From assembly GCA_027858635.1 (NCBI GenBank), contig JAQICG010000325.1:1-5091 (forward strand): DNA of 5,091 nt, written 5' to 3'. This stretch comes from Gammaproteobacteria bacterium. Its GTDB lineage: Bacteria; Pseudomonadota; Gammaproteobacteria; SZUA-229. A program made the position numbers and the translations under genes. The notes below the pieces were generated by a model. It was not told the DNA's origin. It saw nothing but the letters and a program-made list of their open reading frames with translations, and searched no databases. Below are positions 1 through 5,091 of this stretch, one piece after another. Within the stretch, counting starts at the first letter, position 1; each line of letters opens with the position of its first letter.

Positions 1-609
1 CTGGGTACCGGGTTCGGATTTGTAATCCAGCGCCAATGCGCCCTCTGTCGTACAGTAGCGCAGGCGCGTGAAAACATTAGTGATATAACGCAGTCTGGAA
101 TAACCGCTGAGCTCATTCGACCACGTTGCCGGTTTGTCACCATACATATTGGCAAAGAAATCAACACTTCGCTCACTTTGCAACACCGCCTCAATTTCTT
201 CCGCTAATGATTTTGCCTGGGCAATACTCCAGTGGGGATGAATGCCCGCGTGTACCATACACAGTTGTAAATCATCAGCAACATGCATAAAAGGAAGATG
301 CTGTAACCATTGCAGGAGAGCATCACAATCAGGAGCATGTAATATTTCATCCAGCGTATCCTTGCGACCGGGCTTGTTATGACTGTGAGCAAGAGCCAGT
401 AAATGCAAGTCGTGATTGCCGAGAACAACGATGGCATTGTGTCCGAGCGATCGAACAAAGCGCAGCGTTTCCAGCGATTTGGGGCCGCGATTGACCAGGT
501 CGCCGGTAAACCAGAGGATGTCACGGTCGGATCTGAAGTTTATTTTTGTTAACAGCTGCCTGAGTTCATCAAAGCAGCCCTGAATATCACCAATGGCATA
601 GGTGGCCAT
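1..609 (-). CDS. apaH: ApaH, symmetrical diadenosine tetraphosphatase (3' end beyond window)
   Basis: Cytoplasmic metallophosphatase that hydrolyses Ap4A to two ADP (family knowledge); also linked to removal of Np4 caps from RNA in E. coli. The 203 visible codons start at ATG 607-609 with MATYAIGDIQGC and run open to the window edge, about three quarters of the usual 270-280 residues. The calcineurin-like phosphoesterase motifs are all seen: GDIQGC (residues 7-12), GDLVNRGP (36-43), GNHD (64-67) and VHAGIHP (119-125), which supply the metal ligands and active-site His/Arg. Start choice is supported by an AGGA Shine-Dalgarno six bases upstream and by the motif I position typical of ApaH. It is the last gene of the visible cluster, 25 bp after a methyltransferase gene rather than directly after apaG. 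The C-terminal part cannot be judged. Identification is very secure. Confidence 0.97.
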   Translation of the reverse strand, partial: MATYAIGDIQGCFDELRQLLTKINFRSDRDILWFTGDLVNRGPKSLETLRFVRSLGHNAIVVLGNHDLHLLALAHSHNKPGRKDTLDEILHAPDCDALLQWLQHLPFMHVADDLQLCMVHAGIHPHWSIAQAKSLAEEIEAVLQSERSVDFFANMYGDKPATWSNELSGYSRLRYITNVFTRLRYCTTEGALALDYKSEPGTQ

Positions 610-615
610 CTACTG

Positions 616-619
616 TCCT
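616..619 (-). promoter_or_regulatory. Shine-Dalgarno of apaH
   Basis: On the minus strand the sequence GCAGGACAGTAG precedes the apaH ATG; AGGA lies six bases from the start codon. It sits in the 25-bp spacer after the methyltransferase stop, so apaH has its own ribosome binding site and does not depend on coupling. Confidence 0.6.
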
Positions 620-634
620 GCAAAGTTTATTGAG

Positions 635-1258
635 TTAGTTTTCATCGTTGTTTATCAAGGACTTTTCCAACTTTATCAGCCGGAACCATCCATTCGCAAG
701 CACTGGTTCATCGCTGATTATTTTAAGCGACGGTGAGTGAGCCAGCGTCTCTTCAAAAACCACATCCATGCGAGTTGCAATATGCCGTGACAACAAGTTG
801 ATAGCCTTGCGCACCGGTGCGAGCTCACCGGGTTTCAAAAATTTATCGAAAATGTAGAGGCTGCCGCCGGGTTTTAATACACGGGCCGCTTCCTGCAGAG
901 CGAGTACCGGCTGGGGGACCACCGCCAGAATCAGATGCATGAGCACAATATCGAATTGCCCATCATCAAAAGGCAGCTGCTGACTGTCTGCGCAGATCAA
1001 TTCAATCGGAAAGGCGTGTTTCTGCGCACGTAGCTGCGCAATTTTCAGCATAGCCGGTGTGATGTCGGAGCCGGTATAGCGGGCATTGTGTGGAAGATGA
1101 GGAATATCCAGACCACTACCTATACCATATATCAGTATATTTTTATCAGCGCAATCAGTGATTCTGCCGATGCTGTTAGTACGCGCTGTATTCAGTGGGC
1201 CGGCAACAAAGAAATCATACAAAGGCGCGAGCAGCGTATAGCTATGCTTGAGTGCCAT
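635..1258 (-). CDS. Class I SAM-dependent methyltransferase (UbiE/PmtA-like), substrate unknown
   Basis: A 207-residue Rossmann-fold methyltransferase. Seen: an N-terminal YTLLAPLYDFFVAGPL segment (7-22) resembling the substrate-side start of PmtA/UbiE-type enzymes; motif I ILIYGIGSGLD (41-51); YTGSD (61-65), whose D65 should bind the SAM ribose; CADSQQLPF (89-97), with D91 near the adenine; FDIVLMHLILAVVP (102-115); and RVLKPGGSLYIFDKF (126-140). The closest resemblance I can recall is to phospholipid N-methyltransferase-like and ubiquinone/menaquinone methyltransferase-like proteins, but this does not fix the substrate. In motif I the usual acidic residue before the first glycine is replaced by Y44. 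No signal peptide or membrane segment is apparent, so it is probably cytoplasmic. It lies 9 bp after apaG and 25 bp before apaH, hence is almost certainly co-transcribed. No clear Shine-Dalgarno precedes its ATG, suggesting coupling to apaG. It is not part of the canonical cluster. Confidence 0.9.
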   Translation of the reverse strand: MALKHSYTLLAPLYDFFVAGPLNTARTNSIGRITDCADKNILIYGIGSGLDIPHLPHNARYTGSDITPAMLKIAQLRAQKHAFPIELICADSQQLPFDDGQFDIVLMHLILAVVPQPVLALQEAARVLKPGGSLYIFDKFLKPGELAPVRKAINLLSRHIATRMDVVFEETLAHSPSLKIISDEPVLANGWFRLIKLEKSLINNDEN

Positions 1259-1267
1259 TATGCTGGA

Positions 1268-1648
1268 TTAGTGCAGTGTATTAGGTACGGAAAGAGTGAA
1301 GCCGGGAATATCCGCTTCAAACTTTTCACCGGAATCAGTCACCATCTGATAGCTGCCGCGCATCGTACCGACCGGCGTATGCATAAAAGTACCCGAGGTA
1401 TAACTAAAGTCTTCGCCGGGTGCGAGCACAGGTTGCTTACCAATGACGCCTTCGCCGCGAACCTCCTGAATCTGACCGTCGCCATCGGTGATCACCCAAT
1501 GTCGGGTGAGCAGGCGCGCCGGCTCTTCCCCTTCATTTCGTATAGTTACTGTGTATGAAAACACATAATGATCATTGGACGGATCAGATTGCTCCGCGAG
1601 ATAAGCTGGCGAAACTTCTATATTTATTTTGTTGGTATTGTCAGTCAT
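1268..1648 (-). CDS. apaG: ApaG family protein (DUF525)
   Basis: A 126-residue protein, the usual length for ApaG (125 in E. coli). The family has a fibronectin-III-like beta-sandwich fold; its role is unclear (historically tied to Co2+ resistance and Ap4A metabolism by its neighbour apaH). Seen: beta-rich N-terminus with FSYTVTIRNEG (30-40), RHWVITDGDG (49-58), the glycine signature GEGVIGKQP (65-73), LAPGEDFSYTSGT (75-87) and MRGSYQM (95-101), all standard ApaG landmarks. ATG 1646-1648 gives the normal N-terminus MTDNTNKINIEV. No Shine-Dalgarno is visible upstream (ACTTACAAACAT), while a possible extended -10 box lies only about ten bases from the ATG. It follows rsmA by 99 bp, wider than the other spacers here. 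Identification is secure; the biochemical function is not. Confidence 0.96.
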   Translation of the reverse strand: MTDNTNKINIEVSPAYLAEQSDPSNDHYVFSYTVTIRNEGEEPARLLTRHWVITDGDGQIQEVRGEGVIGKQPVLAPGEDFSYTSGTFMHTPVGTMRGSYQMVTDSGEKFEADIPGFTLSVPNTLH

Positions 1649-1747
1649 ATGTTTGTAAGTATAACAAGGTGATGGAGGTCATGCAGGGCAAGCTGATGAA
1701 AGGCATACATATAGAGTATGTCCAGCGATCACGCTGCCCGAAGACGC
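1649..1747. other. rsmA-apaG intergenic spacer
   Basis: This 99-bp spacer is the only sizeable gap between genes in the window. It holds two small inverted repeats: CATAC-7-GTATG at 1704-1720 and CAGCG-4-CGCTG at 1723-1736. Neither is followed on the minus strand by a T tract, so they do not look like an intrinsic terminator. A possible promoter lies at its apaG end. No small open reading frame with a ribosome binding site was recognised. Confidence 0.5.
1658..1666 (-). promoter_or_regulatory. Possible extended -10 promoter for apaG-methyltransferase-apaH
   Basis: The minus strand reads TGTTATACT, which fits TGnTATAAT with one mismatch. No convincing -35 box stands 16-18 bases upstream (CTGCAT at 17). 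Transcription would begin around 1650-1652, giving a leader of only a few bases before the apaG ATG. That would be consistent with the missing Shine-Dalgarno. Inference from a short motif only. Confidence 0.25.
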
Positions 1748-2533
1748 TCAGATTGTATGGGTATGCAGGCGCAAGAAATCATCCACGGCCAGTTCTTCCG
1801 ATCGCTGACCGGGGTCGATGCCCGCAGCCGATAACTGTTCAGAAGTGCACAGCCCCTTTAGATTATTTTTGATGGTTTTTCTTCTTTGCGAGAAAGCCAT
1901 TCGAATCAGATCCTCATAGGCTTTGTGGTCTTTAATCGCCTTGCTGAAAGTGTCGTCAGGCACCAGACGCAAAATGGCGGATTCCACTTTAGGCTGAGGA
2001 CTAAAGGCGTTAGCCGGAACGATAAACAGCGGCGTCACCTTGAAATAGGTCTGGATCATCACCGAGAGTCGTCCATAAATACGACTTCCCGGCGGCGCTG
2101 CAATACGTTCCACAACTTCTTTCTGCAACATGAAATGCATGTCTTGCACATCATGCCGGTTCTTCAGTAAAAGAAATAAAACCGGAGTTGAAATGTTGTA
2201 AGGCAGGTTGCCAACAATGCGCAATTTGTTTTGTGTAGGGGTGCCCATTCTGAAATCGTTAAAATTAAATTTCAGCACATCCATTTCATGAACGATGAGT
2301 GTGCCGTCATTTCTACAATTGAACAGCAGCTTGGGAATGACATCTCTATCCAGCTCGATAACATGCAGCTCTTCGGTGCGCTGTAATAACGGCAGAGTGA
2401 TGGCACCGAGGCCGGGTCCGATTTCTATAATGGTATCACCGACTTGGGGTTTAATGCTGTCAACAATGCGCTGAATGATATTATCGTCGACCAGGAAATT
2501 CTGTCCGAAGCGTTTTTTTGCATGATGTTGCAT
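1748..2533 (-). CDS. rsmA: RsmA (KsgA), 16S rRNA adenine dimethyltransferase
   Basis: Transfers four methyl groups from SAM to two adjacent adenines (A1518, A1519) in the 3' terminal helix of 16S rRNA and acts as a late checkpoint of 30S assembly (family knowledge). The 261 residues are close to the 273 of E. coli KsgA. Seen: KRFGQNFL (7-14) N-terminal RNA/SAM element; motif I IEIGPGLGAIT (36-46); E60 in VIELDRD for the SAM ribose; DVLKFNF (85-91); catalytic motif IV NLPYNIS (109-115); FSPQPKVESA (177-186); and the C-terminal domain signature FSQRRKTIKNNLK (214-226). ATG 2531-2533 gives the standard N-terminus. No Shine-Dalgarno is present; the stop codon of the upstream pdxA relic ends one base before the ATG, so translation is probably coupled to it. 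All catalytic elements are intact. Confidence 0.98.
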   Translation of the reverse strand: MQHHAKKRFGQNFLVDDNIIQRIVDSIKPQVGDTIIEIGPGLGAITLPLLQRTEELHVIELDRDVIPKLLFNCRNDGTLIVHEMDVLKFNFNDFRMGTPTQNKLRIVGNLPYNISTPVLFLLLKNRHDVQDMHFMLQKEVVERIAAPPGSRIYGRLSVMIQTYFKVTPLFIVPANAFSPQPKVESAILRLVPDDTFSKAIKDHKAYEDLIRMAFSQRRKTIKNNLKGLCTSEQLSAAGIDPGQRSEELAVDDFLRLHTHTI

Positions 2534-2537
2534 ATCA
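2531..2537 (-). promoter_or_regulatory. Stop-start junction TGATATG coupling the pdxA relic to rsmA
   Basis: The minus strand reads AAC TGA T ATG CAA. The TGA (2535-2537) ends the 40-codon pdxA relic and the ATG (2531-2533) starts rsmA, with one base between. The 20 bases before the ATG (GGTCGTCATTAACTGAT and upstream) contain no purine-rich ribosome binding site. Reinitiation by ribosomes finishing the relic is the simplest way rsmA would be translated. This is inferred from layout. Confidence 0.5.
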
Positions 2538-2657
2538 GTTAATGACGACCGGAATTCCAGCGCTGAAGGTTTGTAGTGCCATAGTCAGTGCGATATTCGC
2601 ATCTATGCTGACCGACTCAGCGGGAGTGAGCAGCAGACGGGGGCTTGAATTACTCAC
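2535..2657 (-). pseudogene. pdxA: Relic of pdxA: N-terminal 40 codons only
   Basis: PdxA (4-hydroxythreonine-4-phosphate dehydrogenase, vitamin B6 synthesis) normally occupies this position and is about 330 residues. Here a GTG-initiated frame of 40 codons overlaps the surA stop by 8 bp and ends in TGA one base before rsmA. Its residues 6-40 align along their whole length with a PdxA N-terminus: PRLLLTP then AESVSIDANIAL (13-24), then AGIPVVIN (33-40), against the family pattern TPGEPAGIGPDIAL followed by a PVxLVVIAD-type strand. Seven conserved positions have changed (G>A, P>S, A>V, G>S, G>D, P>A, D>N), each explainable by one base change. The metal-binding histidines and all the rest of the enzyme are absent. 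The frame has nevertheless stayed open. No good Shine-Dalgarno precedes the GTG. It could instead be read as a small repurposed coding sequence; the alignment is from memory. Confidence 0.72.
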
Positions 2658-3969
2658 TGCTTAGCGGTGCCGGATTGATGTACTCAACATAAGCTTCATC
2701 ACGAATTCTGCGCAACCAGAGATTAAGCTCTTCATCGTATTTTCTTTTGTGAATAACCTTGCTGGCCTGGGCCTTAAGGTTTTCCTGAGTCTTGTCCTGA
2801 TCGCGCCGGTCCAGAACCTGCAATATATGCCAGCCAAACTGACTACGGAATGGATTGGAGATCTCCTGCTCCTTCAGGTTATCCATGACATCCTCAAACT
2901 CGGTGACAAAGGTGCCGGGATCAGCCCAGCCAAGATCACCGCCTTTTATTTTTGAGCCGGGGTCTTCAGAATACTCATTGGCCAGCGTAGCAAAATCTTC
3001 GCCCTGTTGTATGCGATTTTTAAGTTGAGTCAGTAAGGCGCGCGCTTCATCATCGCTGGTCTCATTGCTGGTGCGAATAAGAATGTGGCGAGCCAGCGTC
3101 TGCGTAATCATATCGGTATTGCTGGAACGGTCCAGCAGCTTTAAAAGGTGAAAGCCGCTGGCACTGTGAACCGGCTCCGAGGTTTCGCCTTTTTCAAGTT
3201 GCTTGATGGCGGCAACAAAAGATTCGGGCAATTCACTGGCGGTTCGCCAGCCGAGGTCGCCGCCTTTGAGCGCATTGCGGCCATCGGACTGATGGATGGC
3301 GAGCGTATTAAAGTCAGCGCCATTTTTAATTTCCGTCAGAAGCTGCTGAGCTTTTTCGCTGGCCTTGCTGATAGCATCCGGGCTCGCTGATTCCGGGGTG
3401 GCGATAAGCAGATGCTGAATCAGATATTTTTCATGCTCATCGTTTTTATTGAGATTGGTCTCGATAAAACGCTGCGTCTCCTGTTCTGAAATACTCACCT
3501 TGCTGGCAACCAGACGTTGCTGTAGCTGCTTGATAATCAGCTCCTCGCGGGTCTGTTCACGAAAGCGGGAAAACTTAATGCCGTCTGCTTCCAGAGTGGA
3601 TCTGAGTTGATCGATGCTCATGTCATTGGACTGGGCGATTTGTTCAATCATCCGGTTCAGGCTGATGTCGTCGATGGTAATGCCCATCTTCTCGGCCATC
3701 TGTAATTGAATACGTGTATTGATCATCCGTTCCAGCACCTGCTTGGTGAGAGCGCTGATCTGCGAGCTATCATTTCTATCGAGTTTGAGCTGAACAATAA
3801 AGTCGGAAACACGATCATTCAACTCGTTTTGCGTAATCACATCGTCATTGACAACCGCCACGATCTTATCCAGCGCCTGTCTAGCTATGACATTTTGCGC
3901 GGCCAGTGTCAGGCATAGAAATACTGCAATCGCAGTGAAATTAATTTTAACTAAAGTGAATGGCTTCAT
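2650..3969 (-). CDS. surA: SurA, periplasmic chaperone and peptidyl-prolyl isomerase
   Basis: Periplasmic chaperone that carries unfolded outer-membrane proteins, LptD among them, to the BAM complex (family knowledge). The 439 residues compare with 428 in E. coli. Seen: a signal peptide (about 1-29: basic start MKPFTLVK, hydrophobic core to LCLTLAA, likely cleavage after VIA); the SurA N-domain opening DKIVAVVNDDVITQNEL (34-50); a helical chaperone core to about 178; first parvulin domain about 182-280 (HLLIA, GGDLGW at 236-241, GFHLLKLLDR); second parvulin domain about 291-388 (RHILIRT, GGDLGWADPG at 343-352, FGWHILQVLDRR); and a C-terminal helix of the core. ATG 3967-3969 overlaps the lptD stop in ATGA and has a good Shine-Dalgarno, AGAGGA. 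Both parvulin domains look complete. The end overlaps the pdxA relic by 8 bp. Confidence 0.98.
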   Translation of the reverse strand: MKPFTLVKINFTAIAVFLCLTLAAQNVIARQALDKIVAVVNDDVITQNELNDRVSDFIVQLKLDRNDSSQISALTKQVLERMINTRIQLQMAEKMGITIDDISLNRMIEQIAQSNDMSIDQLRSTLEADGIKFSRFREQTREELIIKQLQQRLVASKVSISEQETQRFIETNLNKNDEHEKYLIQHLLIATPESASPDAISKASEKAQQLLTEIKNGADFNTLAIHQSDGRNALKGGDLGWRTASELPESFVAAIKQLEKGETSEPVHSASGFHLLKLLDRSSNTDMITQTLARHILIRTSNETSDDEARALLTQLKNRIQQGEDFATLANEYSEDPGSKIKGGDLGWADPGTFVTEFEDVMDNLKEQEISNPFRSQFGWHILQVLDRRDQDKTQENLKAQASKVIHKRKYDEELNLWLRRIRDEAYVEYINPAPLSSE

Positions 3970-5091
3970 TCATAATCCTCTTTGTAACCGAGTATGGCCT
4001 GCTCAAGTGTATTGTCGACTTTGTTGCCGGAAACGCTGCCCAGACCTTTGAGCACCAGCTGTACCATGATGGCGTTGTCATATTCTTCGGCAGCGTTATT
4101 GTATATTAAACGTCTTTGCCCCATCAGCTGTATTGTCCAGCAGCAGCTGTCATAACTAAATCCTGCAATGGAGTCGATACTGCGGTCGCTTTTGAGTGAA
4201 TAATTCCACCGTCCGAAAGCCGAAAAATCATTGCTGATGGGCAGCTTGAATGACAAATCGGTCTGTCTTATTTCGGCACCAATGCTGCGATCGTTGCGCA
4301 GTCCGAAATTGAAAATGTGTTCTGCATCTGATTGATAATGAGCCAGAAAGTTTCCACGCTGACTGTAATTATTGTCTGTATCCCATTGTGTGCCGGCGCT
4401 CAGGTTCCAGTCTTTTATGGTGACAGCGAGCTCAGCCATAAGGTCGGAAGTGCTGTCAGTTTCGAGCGTATTAGTGAGCGAGACTTTGCGGTTTTCAAAA
4501 TACTGGATTTGACCGATACTGGCGCGGAAATATTCCTTGCCGGTATCAGTGCTGATGAGTCTGCTGCTGAGAGCGAGCGTCAGCTGATTGGCGTCGCCGA
4601 TGCGGTCGCCGCCATCAAAACGATTATCACGGAACAGCAGGGTGGTGCTGAAAATGCTCGCCCGGGTATCAAAAACAGGCAGCTGGCTTTGATCCCGATA
4701 TGGCACGTTTAAATAATAAATTCGGGGTTCCAATGTCTGCACAAGTCCGTTATCAAGTTCACGTTCAAAGAACAGCCCGGTATCCAGACTGGTCATGGAA
4801 AGGTTCCTGTCTTCGATGTCCTGTGCTACACCGCTGCCGTCCTCGACCTCGTATTGGGTATGGCTGAACTTGACCGCAGGCTCAATAAACCAGAACGAAC
4901 CTTCAGACAACCAGCGCAGCCCGGGTTTGAGCTGGAGGCGGGAGCCGGTGACGACACTGTCCTCCTCATGATCAAAATTCACCCATTCACTGTCCAGGGT
5001 AAATGCCAGTCCGGTTTTGCCGATGGGTTTATCACCTTGCAGCGAAAGTTGTGGCAGGCGGCGATAAGGCCGGTCGACCGTAAGAATGCTG
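3966..5091 (-). CDS. lptD: LptD (OstA/Imp), LPS-assembly outer-membrane protein, C-terminal half
   Basis: Beta-barrel of the LptDE translocon that inserts lipopolysaccharide into the outer leaflet of the outer membrane (family knowledge). The reading frame is open to the right edge, so the 5' end, including signal peptide, OstA jellyroll domain and first cysteines, is outside; about 374 residues are visible. Seen: PYRRLPQ (about 5051-5071), a conserved LptD barrel landmark; LEPRIYYLNVPY (about 4696-4731), matching the family's LEPR..Y..VPYRDQ segment; many alternating amphipathic strands; and YDSCCW with adjacent cysteines at 4140-4145, the pair that forms the inter-domain disulfides (Cys724/725 in E. 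coli). The C-terminus has the usual VQLVLKGLGS then ILGYKEDYE. An internal ATG at 4980-4982 is not the start because homology continues upstream. The stop overlaps the surA ATG by four bases. Confidence 0.97.
   Translation of the reverse strand, partial: SILTVDRPYRRLPQLSLQGDKPIGKTGLAFTLDSEWVNFDHEEDSVVTGSRLQLKPGLRWLSEGSFWFIEPAVKFSHTQYEVEDGSGVAQDIEDRNLSMTSLDTGLFFERELDNGLVQTLEPRIYYLNVPYRDQSQLPVFDTRASIFSTTLLFRDNRFDGGDRIGDANQLTLALSSRLISTDTGKEYFRASIGQIQYFENRKVSLTNTLETDSTSDLMAELAVTIKDWNLSAGTQWDTDNNYSQRGNFLAHYQSDAEHIFNFGLRNDRSIGAEIRQTDLSFKLPISNDFSAFGRWNYSLKSDRSIDSIAGFSYDSCCWTIQLMGQRRLIYNNAAEEYDNAIMVQLVLKGLGSVSGNKVDNTLEQAILGYKEDYE
3976..3981 (-). promoter_or_regulatory. Shine-Dalgarno of surA inside the lptD 3' end
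   Basis: On the minus strand AGAGGA is followed by TTATGA and then the surA ATG, giving a spacing of six bases. A different ATG three to four bases further upstream (in TATGAATGA) is out of frame. The site lies within the last codons of lptD and, with the ATGA overlap, fixes the surA start. Confidence 0.7.

Noticed and set aside
204..524. 106-codon open frame on the minus strand
   Set aside because: It lies inside apaH in another frame; the apaH frame carries all phosphoesterase motifs and this one has no recognisable domain.
1088..1558. 156-codon open frame on the plus strand
   Set aside because: Antisense to the methyltransferase and apaG, both firmly identified; its protein has no family features.
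1704..1747. Rho-independent terminator after rsmA
   Set aside because: The hairpins have stems of only about five pairs and no T tract follows on the minus strand.
1555..1872. 105-codon plus-strand open frame covering the rsmA-apaG spacer
   Set aside because: It is mostly antisense to apaG and rsmA ends, with no recognisable domain; the spacer portion alone is too short to support a gene.
2535..2657. Conclusion that the organism is a vitamin B6 auxotroph
   Set aside because: A relic here says nothing about pdxA copies or the PdxS/PdxT pathway elsewhere in the genome.
3141..3390. Short open frames on both strands within surA
   Set aside because: They overlap the first parvulin domain, which is intact in the surA frame.
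4332..4712. 126-codon plus-strand open frame inside lptD, beginning with a hydrophobic stretch
   Set aside because: Antisense shadow of a strongly recognised LptD barrel frame; the signal-peptide-like start is likely a by-product of barrel codons read in reverse.
4980..4982. ATG as the start of a separate 338-codon gene
   Set aside because: The frame continues upstream to the window edge with the LptD landmark PYRRLPQ, so this is an internal methionine.
1..5091. Defence system, CRISPR array, insertion sequence, tRNA or riboswitch
   Set aside because: Nearly all bases are assigned to recognised genes and no repeat array, terminal inverted repeats, transposase or structured RNA was seen.

Overview
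The window is the lptD-surA-(pdxA)-rsmA-apaG-apaH gene cluster characteristic of Gammaproteobacteria, read entirely from the minus strand, so the first gene of the cluster lies at the right edge and the last at the left edge. The gene order, the LptD Cys-Cys pair, the two-parvulin SurA and the ApaG/ApaH pair all support a Gram-negative gammaproteobacterium. The moderate GC content does not allow a genus call. I see no RNA genes, mobile elements, CRISPR arrays or long repeats.

Layout from transcription start to end (right to left): the C-terminal half of lptD (3966-5091, 5' end outside the window); surA (2650-3969, overlapping lptD by ATGA); a 40-codon open reading frame (2535-2657) where pdxA normally sits; rsmA (1748-2533); a 99-bp gap with a possible internal promoter; apaG (1268-1648); a class I SAM-dependent methyltransferase not normally part of this cluster (635-1258); and apaH (1-609, 3' end outside the window). 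No gene-free stretch exceeds 300 bp.

Functionally the cluster mixes outer-membrane biogenesis (LptD inserts LPS; SurA is the periplasmic chaperone for LptD and other barrels) with housekeeping in the cytoplasm (RsmA dimethylates 16S rRNA; ApaH hydrolyses Ap4A; ApaG is a conserved small protein of unclear role).

The most notable points are two departures from the usual cluster. First, pdxA is reduced to its N-terminal 40 codons. The glycine-rich TPGEPAGIGPD signature has decayed to TPAESVSIDAN, yet the frame is open and ends one base before the rsmA start codon. rsmA has no visible Shine-Dalgarno of its own, so the relic may survive as a translational coupler. Second, an extra methyltransferase with tight spacing separates apaG from apaH. 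I found no wholly new system beyond these.
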